DNA from: Brevundimonas sp.
Lineage (GTDB): Bacteria; Pseudomonadota; Alphaproteobacteria; Caulobacterales; Caulobacteraceae
Reading direction: 5' to 3'
DNA length: 64,000 nucleotides
Assembly: GCF_016463295.1 (NCBI RefSeq)
Contig: NZ_JAEMRO010000001.1
Coordinates: 146,268 to 210,267 of the forward strand
This document shows positions 27,001 through 37,580 of the stretch, piece by piece. The notes under the pieces were generated by a model. That model was given only the letters and a program-made list of their open reading frames with translations. It ran no database searches and was not told where the DNA came from. The position numbers were made by a program, and so were the translations under genes. How positions within the stretch are numbered: the stretch's first letter is position 1; every line of letters begins with the position of its first letter.

Positions 27001-27201
27001 GGCGACACCGTCGGCCGCTTCACGTCCGGTGGGCCGGACTTCCGGCTGGATCCCGCGACCGTCGAAGGCGGCGGGCCGCTGCTGGGCTTCCGCCTGAACG
27101 TCGGCAACGAGCTGGGCATGCTGTCCATCAGCGCCGACGCCGAACTGATCGAGGACTATGTCCGATACATGCTGTTCCTCCGGGCCAGCTTCCGCTTCTA
27201 G
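24025..27201 (+). CDS. Autotransporter (type Va) with repetitive passenger
   Basis: This 1058-residue secreted protein has a signal peptide (MRILLATAVAIAPLMAASGALA). The long passenger has short 'NxGTI/NxGxI' beta-helix repeats, and the C-terminal autotransporter barrel (about residues 790-1058, WVQEINFYADKDRTDTYGF onward) ends in the canonical aromatic FRF. Three Asp-rich loops of thrombospondin type 3 style (DSDNDGDIDG, DVDGDGILDANEG, DTDGDGVPDDNEP) interrupt the passenger and probably bind calcium. I chose ATG 24025 because it gives a clean signal peptide. It is likely a surface adhesin. The strong terminator after it is shared with phhA. Confidence 0.88.
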   Translation: MRILLATAVAIAPLMAASGALAEVVITTSRTTPITTGNATGTGPDNVRIGQGGVISLTSGTAVTVDSNNTFTMNGNGTISMANAANGATAVLVNPGVTTTLQLDNTISVTDSIETYPDSDNDGDIDGPWATGSGRYGVRLAGGTPVTGNITIAPSTGSILVEGNESYAVSIESGLIGNVQSQGSIRVFGDNSIAFRTTGDVTGNVALLGQVQARGQGSSAVSIGADISGRLTLQGSLSATGYRYTARGTDEFMAKLEAEDKLQGGPTVIVAGNVAGGVVVDGPPTASTTNPDVDGDGILDANEGTAQIDSYGSSAAIQVGSATESITLGAIGTGDDAYGFINRGTLSGQGVYDQIDANAVVFGGNAGQTVNLIGGMRNQGTISALATKADATAVRFGTGTIAPAILNSGAIAAGISSDIAATAVAIQIDQGANVQSLTNNGSILASTGGGVADVIAINDASGTLTSIINQRSIQANISPNDAGDPITGTSTAIDVSANTSGVTLIQRGVAATPTEVNPDTDGDGVPDDNEPAILGDVLLGSGSDTVSIENGFVIGRLSFGAGADTLGISGGGEVRATIADADGALSINITDGTLDARNTTGFDLTTLNVGEDGRLLVSLDPSAGTAGTLNVAGNANLATGAELGVRFNSLLAAPTRFNLIDAGTLTLGTVDLSTIGENSPYLYVVEAGTDQPNGIVFADVRQRTTTEAGMIGSEAGLYDAFYSALGRDEDIRNAFLAQVGRDNFFNLYEQLLPESSGGPLLSLASGVDAVTRALTGRNASAAPGETSAWVQEINFYADKDRTDTYGFRSEGFGVAGGVERGTGLGAVGLSVAFTSSDLEDPESEAEEVLSANLLELGLYWRAQGQYWTTWARAAAGYASFESERRLVGGGLNLRNEADWNGVTLAAAGGASYERNFGRFSVRPEIYAEYFSLSEDGYTETGGGDGFDLDIDDREGHLFSATAAINIGMGMGENSWLRPEVRLGWRQNISVDPGDTVGRFTSGGPDFRLDPATVEGGGPLLGFRLNVGNELGMLSISADAELIEDYVRYMLFLRASFRF

Positions 27202-27208
27202 GACTGAC

Positions 27209-27241
27209 AAAGGCCCGCCCGCTTCCGCCGGCGGGCCTTTT
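27209..27241. terminator. Bidirectional intrinsic terminator
   Basis: Stem AAAGGCCCGCC (27209-27219) / GGCGGGCCTTT (27230-27240) with T-runs on both strands, between the convergent autotransporter and phhA genes. Confidence 0.85.
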
Positions 27242-27256
27242 ATCCGGAGCGATCAC

Positions 27257-28135
27257 TCAGGCTGCGAAACGTCCGCCCTTGGTCGCATAGGCCTGGGTGC
27301 CACGCGTGATGACCTCATCGGTTGGCATAACGGCGTCGATGGCGATCGTCTCGGCACCCTGCAGGCGATCGTAGATCGGACCGAAGTCCTGAAGCGTCAC
27401 CGCTTTCAAGGCATCGATACTGTCGATGACGAAATAGACCTGCTGAAAGTCGTCGATGCGGTAGAGCGTCTTCATCACGCGCTCCAGATCGAACGCGATG
27501 CGATTGGGCGACGGGTCCTCGACCGCGAACACGCTCTCCGTGGCCGAGGACACGATCCCGGCCCCATAGATTCGCAGGCCGTCCTCTTCCCGCATCAGTC
27601 CGAACTCGACCGTATACCAGTACAGGCGCGCCAGATTGGGTAGCATGCCCAGCGACGCCGCCCGCTGCCCACCCTTGCCATAGGCTTCCATATAGTCGGC
27701 GAAATCCGGGTCAGTCAGCATGGGCACATGGCCGAAGACGTCGTGAAAGATGTCCGGCTCCTGGAGATAATCCAGTTGGTCCGGCTTGCGGATGAACTGA
27801 CCCGACGGGAACCGGCGGTTGGCCAGGTGATCGAAGAACACGTCGTCGGGTACCAGGCCGGGCACGCAGACGACAGTCCAGCCGGTAAGCGCCTGAAGCT
27901 TGGGATTCATCACGGAAAAATCCGGAATGCCGCCGGTGTTCAGATCGAGCGCCTCCAGCCCCTTCATGAAGACATCGGCCGCTCGACCCGGCAGGATCTT
28001 CATCTGGCGGGCATAAAGCGTGTCCCAGGTCTGGTGCTCGACCGACGTATAGGACGACCAGTCTTGGGGGATGGTCCAGTCCGCAGCCGCGCCGTCAGGT
28101 GGCGTTTCGAACACATGGGCAAAATCGGACATCAA
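27257..28135 (-). CDS. phhA: Phenylalanine 4-monooxygenase
   Basis: This 292-residue pterin- and iron-dependent hydroxylase converts Phe to Tyr. The iron ligands are the two His of DIFHDVFGHVPMLTDPDF and the Glu of YWYTVEFGLM. The surrounding PDQLDYLQEPDIFHDVFGH block is diagnostic of the monomeric bacterial family. The length is normal. No pterin dehydratase gene lies nearby. Confidence 0.95.
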   Translation of the reverse strand: MMSDFAHVFETPPDGAAADWTIPQDWSSYTSVEHQTWDTLYARQMKILPGRAADVFMKGLEALDLNTGGIPDFSVMNPKLQALTGWTVVCVPGLVPDDVFFDHLANRRFPSGQFIRKPDQLDYLQEPDIFHDVFGHVPMLTDPDFADYMEAYGKGGQRAASLGMLPNLARLYWYTVEFGLMREEDGLRIYGAGIVSSATESVFAVEDPSPNRIAFDLERVMKTLYRIDDFQQVYFVIDSIDALKAVTLQDFGPIYDRLQGAETIAIDAVMPTDEVITRGTQAYATKGGRFAA

Positions 28136-28211
28136 CGCGCTCCTCGCACCGTGGCCCTTGAGGGCTCTATGGAGGCAATCTAGGCTTCAAGCCAATCCAC
28201 GCCAATGCCCG

Positions 28212-28511
28212 TCAGTGAAGGGCGTGATCGACCGGCGTGAAGCGCCCTTCGGCATGCACGGTAAAAAGCCTGCGTGCATCGTCAGGGTGCAGAACGGCCT
28301 GATTGGGATCGGCGACCAGCTCATCTTCCCGTGTGTAGGCCGTGAAGCCCCCATCGGGGCCGACAGCCAGAATGTGATAGAAGGGCTGCATCGCTTCTGA
28401 CGAGCGGTCGTCGAAAGATGGATCGATGTCGATCACTACGCCGCGAAAGCTGGCATCGCGTCGCTGAACGACATCGCCGAGACGAAATCTGGCTATGGTC
28501 AGGCATTCCAT
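28212..28511 (-). CDS. hspQ: Heat shock protein HspQ (YccV-like)
   Basis: This 99-residue protein (ARFRLGDVVQRRDASFRGVVIDIDPSFDD...QPFYHILAVGPDGGFTAYTREDELVADP...GRFTPVDHALH) matches HspQ/hemimethylated-DNA-binding YccV. In enterobacteria HspQ binds and enhances the Lon protease. ATG 28511 gives the expected N-terminus; the frame is open further upstream, but that part is antisense to the Ppx/GppA gene. It lies on the same strand as phhA, 76 bases upstream, and may share its transcript. Confidence 0.88.
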   Translation of the reverse strand: MECLTIARFRLGDVVQRRDASFRGVVIDIDPSFDDRSSEAMQPFYHILAVGPDGGFTAYTREDELVADPNQAVLHPDDARRLFTVHAEGRFTPVDHALH

Positions 28512-28657
28512 AAGACAGCTTTGCCATGGGGCGTGTGAGCGCCGACCGGCTGTCCTGTTCATTTTCATGACAGGATCGCTTGGCGCGGAGCAATCGGCGG
28601 GCCTAGAGTGATCGGGACGGGTGCCGCGATGGACCACCCACCTTGAAAGATTCGGCC

Positions 28658-29806
28658 ATGCCGGAGACCGACAACGCGCCCGTGCGCGGTCAGCGGTCCC
28701 AGCCCGGTCGCCCCAGCGGAGCGCGCGCCGGCAGCGGCGAGCGTCACGGCGCGAGGGCATCGGGCCGTGAGGCGCCCCTTTACGCGGCGCTGGACCTTGG
28801 GACCAACAACTGTCGGCTGCTGATCGCGCGGCCGACGCGGGAAGGCTTTCGCGTCGTCGACAGCTTCAGCCGGATCGTGCGGCTGGGCGAAGGGCTGGGG
28901 CGCACCGGTCGGCTGGCCGACACCGCCATGGACCGCGCCTATGAGGCCTTGAGCCTTTGCGCCGAACGCGTGGCCAGGAAGGACATCGACCCCTCGCGCC
29001 TTATGGCGATCGCCACTCAGGCCTGCCGCCAGGCCGAGAATGGTGCGGCCTTCCTCGAGCGCGTGCGGATCGGCACGGGGTTGAAGCTCCGCATCATCGA
29101 TCCGATCGAGGAAGCCCGCCTGGCGGTGCAGGGATGCCTGAACCTGTTCGACACGACCGCACAGGCCGTGCTGGTCGTCGATGTCGGCGGGGGTTCGACA
29201 GAGTTGAGCTGGCTAAAGAAGACCGGATCGGGCTTCGAGCTTTTGGGCTGGATGTCGGCACCGGTGGGGGTCGTCACCCTGGCCGAGCGACATCCGGAAC
29301 CCGTCGGGGGGACATCTCAGACTCTGGACGCGTGGTACGAAGCCATGGTGGCTGACATGGGCCGCGCGATCGCCTCCGCTCCGGTCGATCTGGCGTTGCG
29401 GGACCTCTTTGTCGCCGGTCGGGCCCATATGGTGGGAACGTCGGGCGCGATCACCAGCCTGGCGGGCATTCATCTCGGCCTCAGACGCTATCAGCGCAAT
29501 CTGGTCGATGGGCTCTGGATGACGCGCAGCGATTGCGAGCGGGCGGCGCAGACGCTCAAGAACCTGGGTCCGGGCGGACGAGCGTCCGAGGCCTGCATCG
29601 GGCCTGACCGAGCCGATCTGGTCCTGGCCGGGGCCGCGATCATGGAGGCGATCCAGCGGGCCTGGCCCTCGGAGCGCGTCCGCGTCGCCGACCGGGGCCT
29701 GCGCGAAGGTCTGCTATTACAGCGCATGCGTGAGGATCACCGCCCGGCGCGCCGGCGCCGGCGTCGCCGCCGCAGCACCGATCAGGCGGCCGGACCCGCG
29801 ACCTGA
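28658..29806 (+). CDS. Ppx/GppA family phosphatase
   Basis: This 382-residue member of the sugar-kinase/Hsp70/actin superfamily hydrolyses polyphosphate or pppGpp. The phosphate-1 motif AALDLGTNNCRLLIARP, the GxE-type IATQACRQAENG and the phosphate-2 motif VVDVGGGSTELSW are intact. A basic, disordered head of about 40 residues and an Arg-rich tail (RRRRRRRS) flank the domain; such tails could bind polyphosphate or RNA. I prefer ATG 28658; a TTG at 28643 is possible. The last 25 bases overlap the 3' end of the convergent cyclophilin gene. Confidence 0.9.
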   Translation: MPETDNAPVRGQRSQPGRPSGARAGSGERHGARASGREAPLYAALDLGTNNCRLLIARPTREGFRVVDSFSRIVRLGEGLGRTGRLADTAMDRAYEALSLCAERVARKDIDPSRLMAIATQACRQAENGAAFLERVRIGTGLKLRIIDPIEEARLAVQGCLNLFDTTAQAVLVVDVGGGSTELSWLKKTGSGFELLGWMSAPVGVVTLAERHPEPVGGTSQTLDAWYEAMVADMGRAIASAPVDLALRDLFVAGRAHMVGTSGAITSLAGIHLGLRRYQRNLVDGLWMTRSDCERAAQTLKNLGPGGRASEACIGPDRADLVLAGAAIMEAIQRAWPSERVRVADRGLREGLLLQRMREDHRPARRRRRRRRSTDQAAGPAT

Positions 29807-30684
29807 ACCGGCAAGCTGATGTCACAGACCGAAAAGTCCGCGCCGCGCGCGGCTCGAGTCTCTGCGACCAGGGCCTGAAAGCGCGGTGACGCGGTATCCA
29901 GCACTTGAACCGACGGCCGCTCGGCTTCCGGCAGGTCGGAGGCGACACGGACGCGGGTCATGCGGTCGGGTTCTGTACCCACCATGCCGTTATCGCCCTC
30001 GCCGACCTTGAGGGTGCGGACGACGTCCAGCCCCGCCACCGTCATGCCCCAGACGGAATAGCGTTTGTCCAGCGCGGGATAGGACTGGCGCATCAGGAAG
30101 AACTGGCTGTTGGCCGTGTCATTGCCCTCGTCGCGCGCCATGCCCGCCACGCCCGGACAGTACAGGCCCCATCCGTGCACCTTGCCGTCGCCAGTCAGGG
30201 CAAAGGCGGCGTCGGGCTGGGTCTGGATCGGCAGCGACTGGAGAAAACCCACCTGAGCCCCTGAAGGCGCGGCCACCGGCACAAAGGGCTGGCTCGGGTC
30301 GCGGCGGAAGGTGAACTCGCCCTTCAGGTCGGGATAGGGGCTCTGACCCTCACCGTTGCCCAGAGGATCACCGGTCTGGGCCATGAACCAGTCGATGACC
30401 CGGTGCCAGGCCAGATTGTCGTAAAAGCCATTGCGCGACAGCAGTCGTATCCGCTCAACATGCAGGGGCGCGACCTGAGGCATCAGTTCGACCATCACCC
30501 GACCCTTGGTCGTGTCGATGACCAGCAGGTTCTCGGCCGGGATCGCGCGCCACTCCGGGGCGGGCACAGTCGTCTCCGGCGTCGGTGCCGGAGGGGGTGG
30601 CGGAGGACCCCCGACATCCTGGGACACAGCGGAACTGGCGATGGCCAGCGCTGTGACAACGATAAGTCCTGAAAGATAACGCAT
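29782..30684 (-). CDS. Exported cyclophilin-type peptidyl-prolyl isomerase (copy 2)
   Basis: This 300-residue protein has a signal peptide (MRYLSGLIVVTALAIASSAVSQ) and a cyclophilin domain: RVMVELMPQVAPLHVERIRLL, the catalytic region WHRVIDWFMAQTGDPLGNGEG and NSQFFLMRQSYPALDKRYSVWG. The Trp of human CypA that binds cyclosporin is absent. It should speed proline isomerisation in the periplasm. The start ATG 30684 gives the clean signal. It follows a paralog by 24 bases in the coaD operon, and both share a Cys near the C-terminus. Confidence 0.9.
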   Translation of the reverse strand: MRYLSGLIVVTALAIASSAVSQDVGGPPPPPPAPTPETTVPAPEWRAIPAENLLVIDTTKGRVMVELMPQVAPLHVERIRLLSRNGFYDNLAWHRVIDWFMAQTGDPLGNGEGQSPYPDLKGEFTFRRDPSQPFVPVAAPSGAQVGFLQSLPIQTQPDAAFALTGDGKVHGWGLYCPGVAGMARDEGNDTANSQFFLMRQSYPALDKRYSVWGMTVAGLDVVRTLKVGEGDNGMVGTEPDRMTRVRVASDLPEAERPSVQVLDTASPRFQALVAETRAARGADFSVCDISLPVQVAGPAA

Positions 30685-30708
30685 GCTTTCCCCCGCCCCC
30701 TGCAAGCC

Positions 30709-31611
30709 TCAGCCGCCGACCAGTTGAGCCGGTGGCAGGGCGTCGCAGATCGTAAACCGCGTGCCCCGCGCCGTCCGACGTTCGGTGACCAGCGCGGCAT
30801 AGGCCGGATGGGCGACATCCATGACCTGCACCGAAGGGCGCTCGGCCTCGGGCATGGCGGCTGCCGTTCGCACGCGGGTCATGACGTCGGGATCGGTCAC
30901 GCGACCATTGGCGGCCTCCGGCCCGACCTTCAGCGCCGCCACGACCTCCTGACCGACCAGCACACGACCGAATGGTGTGTAGGTCCCATTCAGATTGGCG
31001 CTTTCGGCAAGGGTCAGGAAAAACTGGCTGTTGGCGCTGTTCGGGTCGGTGTTGCGTGCCATGCCGGCGATGCCTGTGCAGAACAGGCCAATGGCATCAG
31101 TCCGCCCGTCGGCATTGAACATCATCTGGGCGTCAGGCTGGGTTTGCAGGGGCACAAACCCCATGATGCCGCGCGTCCCCGCCCCGCTTTCCGGCACGGT
31201 CACGAAGCCGGCGTCACGCCCGCGCCGAAACTGGAACTCGCCCGGCACGTCCGGCAGGTCGCTGCTACCTGCGCCATTGCCCAGCGGATCGCCGGTCTGG
31301 GCCATGAAGCCGGCCATGACCCGATGCCACGTCAGACCGTCATAGAAGCCACGATCAGCCAGGGTCCGGATACGCTCGACCGATTGAGGGGCCAGCCGCG
31401 GGTCCAGCCCCACGAGGATGCGGCCCTTGTTGGTGTCGACGACTAGCAGGTTCTCTGGCGCTACAGTCCAGGTCGCATCGGCGGGGATAGGTGTCGCGGC
31501 AACTGTCGGCGCAGGAGCCGCCGCGCTCTGCGCTCCTACCGGACCGCCGAACAGGGTAGCGCAGCACAGAGCGGACGCCATCAGAAGATTGAACTGCATC
31601 GAGGTTTTCAT
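30709..31611 (-). CDS. Exported cyclophilin-type peptidyl-prolyl isomerase (copy 1)
   Basis: This 300-residue paralog of the next gene has a signal sequence (LLMASALCCATLFGGPVGAQ) and a cyclophilin domain with LTWHRVMAGFMAQTGDPLGNGAGSS and NSANSQFFLTLAESANLNGTYTPFG. An insertion near residues 125-160 relative to short bacterial cyclophilins is shared by both copies. Its ATG overlaps the coaD stop as ATGA, indicating translational coupling. It is probably periplasmic. Confidence 0.9.
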   Translation of the reverse strand: MKTSMQFNLLMASALCCATLFGGPVGAQSAAAPAPTVAATPIPADATWTVAPENLLVVDTNKGRILVGLDPRLAPQSVERIRTLADRGFYDGLTWHRVMAGFMAQTGDPLGNGAGSSDLPDVPGEFQFRRGRDAGFVTVPESGAGTRGIMGFVPLQTQPDAQMMFNADGRTDAIGLFCTGIAGMARNTDPNSANSQFFLTLAESANLNGTYTPFGRVLVGQEVVAALKVGPEAANGRVTDPDVMTRVRTAAAMPEAERPSVQVMDVAHPAYAALVTERRTARGTRFTICDALPPAQLVGG

Positions 31612-32096
31612 ACGCTAGTCTTCACCTTGGCCCGCACCGCCTCGGCGACCGTGGGGCTCACGAAACTGTCGATCGCACCATCGAGTCGGGCGATTTCCTT
31701 GACCAGGCGCGAGGCGATGGCCTGGTGCCGGGGATCGGCCATCAGAAAGACGGTCTCGATGTCGGCATTGAGGCGCTGGTTCATCGCCGTCATCTGAAAC
31801 TCGTATTCGAAATCGGCCACGGCGCGCAGCCCCCGTACGATAATATTGGCGTCCAGTTCCTCGGCGAAATGCATCAGCAGGCTGGAAAAGGGCCTGACCT
31901 CGATCTTGTCGCCGAACCGGGCGACTTCGCGCCGGACCATTTCCACCCGCTCGGCCGTAGAGAACAAGGGGCCCTTGTCGTCGTTCTGGGCGACGCCGAT
32001 CACCAGACGATCGACCAGCTTCACGGCCCGGCCGATGATGTCCATATGGCCGTTGGTGACGGGATCGAATGTGCCCGGATACAAGCCGATCTGCAT
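31608..32096 (-). CDS. coaD: Pantetheine-phosphate adenylyltransferase (CoaD)
   Basis: This 162-residue enzyme transfers AMP from ATP to 4'-phosphopantetheine in CoA synthesis. The nucleotidyl-transferase T/HxGH motif is in YPGTFDPVTNGHMDII, with the RGLRAVADFEYEFQMTAMN and SFVSPTVAEAVR blocks at the expected positions. ATG 32096 starts the conserved region; an upstream ATG at 32135 would add 13 unconserved residues. It leads the two cyclophilin genes. Confidence 0.95.
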   Translation of the reverse strand: MQIGLYPGTFDPVTNGHMDIIGRAVKLVDRLVIGVAQNDDKGPLFSTAERVEMVRREVARFGDKIEVRPFSSLLMHFAEELDANIIVRGLRAVADFEYEFQMTAMNQRLNADIETVFLMADPRHQAIASRLVKEIARLDGAIDSFVSPTVAEAVRAKVKTSV

Positions 32097-32144
32097 GGTG
32101 TCCCCCTGCCTTTCCCGAGGTTTAGCAGGTGCCACAGGCCCGGC

Positions 32145-32939
32145 CTAGATCGTCTGGATCGGCTGTGAAAGCCATGTTTCGGTCAGTCGGTCGATCAAGG
32201 CTGAATCGGGCTCGAACGTCCGGTCGCCGACGGCGACAATCGACGCGGCGGGCGTCGCGCTGTTGCAAAGAAAGGCGGCCGTGAAGTGGGACAGGTCCGC
32301 CACTGTAACGGGCCGGGTCGTCTGGGCGACGCCTCGGACAAGCAGGCCCTCCGACAACAAAGCCTGTGTCACTCCGGCCAGCATGGGGGCCTCGGGCCAG
32401 ACGATGGTGTCGCCTGACAGGAAGCCGATGTTCCAGAGCGAACCCTCCGAAATACGCCCGTCGCGGCCCACGAAAAGCGCGTCGTCGAAGCCCGCCGCCC
32501 TGGCGGCCCGGCGCGCCCGCAGCAGACCGAAGGTGGCGACATGTTTCAGGTGCGGAGCCTCGCGCTCATAGGTCTGAAGCTGAAGCCGGACTGCGCCTGC
32601 GAGAGCTGACGGCGGATCGAAAACCCCGACCATCACGCGCGGCGCGCCTTCTGCCGTTGGGTCGCGGTTGGACAGGGCATCGGAGAACAGGCTGACCCGC
32701 AGCCAGGCGTCCTGGCGCGGGCCCAAGGCGGAGCGCATCAGGGCACGCAGTCGCCCGCCCTCCACCGCCTGACCGAACAGCTCGACGGCCGCGTTCTCCA
32801 GACGCTCCAGATGCAGGTCGAGGCCGCGCACACCCCCGTTCTCGACGCGGAAGGAGGTATAGGCCCCATAGTTCACGAGGGCCTGGTGCGCGAGGTCGGC
32901 CTCGGTGGCGGGGGAACCGTCGATGAACAGATTGGGCAT
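32145..32939 (-). CDS. PLP-dependent class IV aminotransferase (PabC/branched-chain-like)
   Basis: This 264-residue fold-type IV PLP enzyme has the catalytic Lys in HLKHVATFGLLRARRAA and the cofactor-binding EGSLWNIGF and VTQALLSEGLLVRG blocks. The size and FIDGSPATEADLAHQALVNYGAYTSFRV start resemble aminodeoxychorismate lyase or D-amino-acid aminotransferase; sequence alone does not settle which. It lies 26 bases downstream of gyrA on the same strand. Confidence 0.85.
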   Translation of the reverse strand: MPNLFIDGSPATEADLAHQALVNYGAYTSFRVENGGVRGLDLHLERLENAAVELFGQAVEGGRLRALMRSALGPRQDAWLRVSLFSDALSNRDPTAEGAPRVMVGVFDPPSALAGAVRLQLQTYEREAPHLKHVATFGLLRARRAARAAGFDDALFVGRDGRISEGSLWNIGFLSGDTIVWPEAPMLAGVTQALLSEGLLVRGVAQTTRPVTVADLSHFTAAFLCNSATPAASIVAVGDRTFEPDSALIDRLTETWLSQPIQTI

Positions 32940-32965
32940 GGCTATCCCTCCCGCCGGAAGCCGGA

Positions 32966-35734
<2,769 letters not shown>

Positions 35735-35786
35735 GGAAATCGGGCTTTGAATGGCCGGAATCGGAACGTGATCCGCTACCGCATTT

Positions 35787-35808
35787 TCTAGCAGTCCGGC
35801 CGGCCCAA
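35787..35808 (-). promoter_or_regulatory. Candidate housekeeping promoter of gyrA
   Basis: In minus sense, TTGGGC (35808-35803), 10 bases, then GCTAGA (35792-35787) fit the Caulobacter sigma-73 pattern TTGnCG-N10-14-GCTAnA. It lies about 55 bases before the gyrA start. Matched by eye only. Confidence 0.4.
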
Positions 35809-35917
35809 GGCAAAGTCGCCGCGACCGGGCACCCGTTCAATGCACGAAGAATTTTGTCCGTGTGCATGCTCTCATGCGCTGCGGTCTCATCGTTGGCTGA
35901 AGACGGGCCTGTAATTT

Positions 35918-35942
35918 CGTCCCGTCACTCGCTGACGGGACG
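35918..35942 (-). terminator. Terminator hairpin at the end of the lipoprotein gene
   Basis: A perfect 10-bp stem, CGTCCCGTCA (35918-35927) / TGACGGGACG (35933-35942), with a 5-base loop overlaps the stop codon. It is followed in minus sense by AAATT rather than a full T-run, so it may be inefficient. Confidence 0.6.
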
Positions 35943-36488
35943 TGTCAGATCGAATTCCACGCGGAAGTGACGGTTGGTCCGCCGCAGTTCATACGCATAA
36001 ATCTGCCCCGGATGGACCTCGACGGCCCAGACATTGGTGGTCGAGACGGCGGCGTTCCCGGCGTTGAACAGCTCGATGGAGAAATCATCGACAGGAAACT
36101 CCTGGCGATTGCCGGTTCCGGTGCTGGTCGTGTCGCCACCGTACCAGTGCAGGCCATCGGGATTGCCCTGCGGGTCGCGATGGTCGTGCTTCAGCGTCAG
36201 GCCACCCTGTTCGTTACGGCTGATCACCCAGGTGCGGGATCGGTCCTCGCCGACCCAGAACGGAATACGGACTTCCTCGGCCGTACAGTCGCGCACGTGC
36301 ATCAGCAGGCGCTGGCTGGCGAAGTCGGCATCCGCCGCGTCGGTCGTCACGACCCGCCCCACGAATCGCTGGCCACACAGGGCGTTGAGGTTGGCCATGA
36401 AGGCGGTCTGCTGAGCCGCAGGCCTGGGTGTGGTCGCGCAGGCGGAGAGTGTCATCAGCGCGACGGCGGCAAGGGCGATCTGTTTCAT
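35925..36488 (-). CDS. Hypothetical lipoprotein
   Basis: This 187-residue protein has a lipoprotein signal, MKQIALAAVALMTLSAC. The mature part (FMANLNALCGQRFVGRVVTTDAADADFASQRLLMHVRDC...) has two Cys in its first half, and a beta-rich remainder includes GLTLKHDHRDPQGNPDGLHWYGGDT. The pattern resembles a conserved proteobacterial secreted family of unknown function; I cannot name it. It lies upstream of gyrA on the same strand, separated by a terminator. Confidence 0.75.
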   Translation of the reverse strand: MKQIALAAVALMTLSACATTPRPAAQQTAFMANLNALCGQRFVGRVVTTDAADADFASQRLLMHVRDCTAEEVRIPFWVGEDRSRTWVISRNEQGGLTLKHDHRDPQGNPDGLHWYGGDTTSTGTGNRQEFPVDDFSIELFNAGNAAVSTTNVWAVEVHPGQIYAYELRRTNRHFRVEFDLTRPVSE

Positions 36489-36632
36489 CGGCCAACCCTA
36501 GCCGTTAGGCTCCAGATCGCCTAATCGCGGCCAATGCAGGTCGCTGCGCAATGCGCGTTGACTTCCGGGCGCGCCTGAGTATGTTCCGCGCCTCATATTT
36601 TAGCGGCTTTCGCCGTCGCAGAGGTAATTTCG

Positions 36633-36800
36633 ATGGCCAAGCCAGCTTCAATCAAGATCCGCCTGAACTCGACCGCCGACACCGGCTTCTTCTACGTCAC
36701 CAAGAAGAACGCCCGCACCATGACGGAAAAGATGGTCGTCAAGAAATACGATCCCGTCGCGCGCAAGCACGTCGAGTTCAAGGAAGGCAAGATCAAGTAA
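36633..36800 (+). CDS. rpmG: 50S ribosomal protein L33
   Basis: The 55-residue product reads [26 protein letters not shown]...[23 protein letters not shown], a complete L33. It lacks the CxxC zinc pairs of the C+ form, which is normal for this branch. Such short genes are easily missed because an overlapping longer frame exists. A strong intrinsic terminator follows 26 bases downstream. Confidence 0.97.
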   Translation: MAKPASIKIRLNSTADTGFFYVTKKNARTMTEKMVVKKYDPVARKHVEFKEGKIK

Positions 36801-36826
36801 TCCCTTGATCCTGATCCTTTCGAAAG

Positions 36827-36853
36827 CGCCCGGTCGAAAGGCCGGGCGTTTTT
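36827..36853 (+). terminator. Intrinsic terminator of rpmG
   Basis: Stem CGCCCGG (36827-36833) / CCGGGCG (36842-36848), loop TCGAAAGG, then TTTTT. The same 22-base hairpin recurs at 45691-45712. Confidence 0.85.
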
Positions 36854-36893
36854 CGTTGGCCGGCACACAGCAGACGCATGCTAGGCTTGCGCC

Positions 36894-37085
36894 ATGAACG
36901 ACGCTGAACGCGACCCGATGGCTGCTGCCGAAGAGCCAGCGAGCGAGACACCCATCCAGAAGGCCCTGCGGCTGAAGCAGGCGACCATCAATGCTCGCCC
37001 GACACCACCCAAAGGCGGCAAGTTTCAGCGCGAGCAGGCTGCGCGGATTGCTGCGGGCAAGTCCAAGCCCTGGATGAGCCGCTGA
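36894..37085 (+). CDS. Conserved small hypothetical protein
   Basis: This 63-residue basic protein has an acidic head (MNDAERDPMAAAEEPASE) followed by PIQKALRLKQATINARPTPPKGGKFQREQAARIAAGKSKPWMSR. I recall the latter half as a pattern conserved among sphingomonads and Caulobacterales, which supports a real gene. The basic helical body could bind nucleic acid. No function is known to me. Confidence 0.65.
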   Translation: MNDAERDPMAAAEEPASETPIQKALRLKQATINARPTPPKGGKFQREQAARIAAGKSKPWMSR

Positions 37086-37127
37086 CGGCAGCGGCACAGG
37101 CTCGGCCTTCAGCCCACATCGCCTGGG

Positions 37128-37493
37128 TCAGCGCGTGCGGCTGCCCCGGTCGTCTCCGCCGATAAACCAGCCGGCGATCCAGCTGACGATGCCCGTCACG
37201 ATGGCCGCGCCGATCCCCGCCCACAGGCCATCGACCACGAAGCCTTCCAGGAACATGGCGACCAGCCCGATCACGGCGGCATTCACGACCAGCAGGAACA
37301 GGCCGAAGGTGATGACCGTCAGGGGGAAGGTCAGAATGGTCAGGATCGGCCGCACCACCGCATTGGCGATCCCCAGCAGCAGGGCCGCGATCAGCAGCGT
37401 CGTCGTCGACGCGACCGCGACACCCGGCACGACCTGGGCTGCCAGCCACAGCGCCAAGGCGGTCACGGCGAACTGAATGATGAAACGCAGCAT
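37128..37493 (-). CDS. Phage holin family IV (DUF360-like) membrane protein
   Basis: This 121-residue protein has four hydrophobic helices (LRFIIQFAVTALALWLAAQVVPGV, LLIAALLLGIANAVVRPILTILTFPLTVITFGLFLLVVNAAVIGLVA...) and is typical of the 'mycobacterial 4TMS phage holin' family (PF04020), a housekeeping envelope protein despite its name. I set the start at ATG 37493, with GGAGG seven bases upstream; ATG 37523 would add 10 residues. No phage genes are near. Confidence 0.85.
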   Translation of the reverse strand: MLRFIIQFAVTALALWLAAQVVPGVAVASTTTLLIAALLLGIANAVVRPILTILTFPLTVITFGLFLLVVNAAVIGLVAMFLEGFVVDGLWAGIGAAIVTGIVSWIAGWFIGGDDRGSRTR

Positions 37494-37580
37494 GGCAAAG
37501 CCTCCGGTCAGAACCTTGACCATAACGCGAACTGCTTGATCCGGCTCCCCTCATTCGCAACGATGGGTCAGGAGATTTCG

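Noticed and set aside
37128..37493. Prophage suggested by a holin-family protein
   Set aside because: The 4TMS holin IV family is a common chromosomal envelope protein, and no other phage genes are present.
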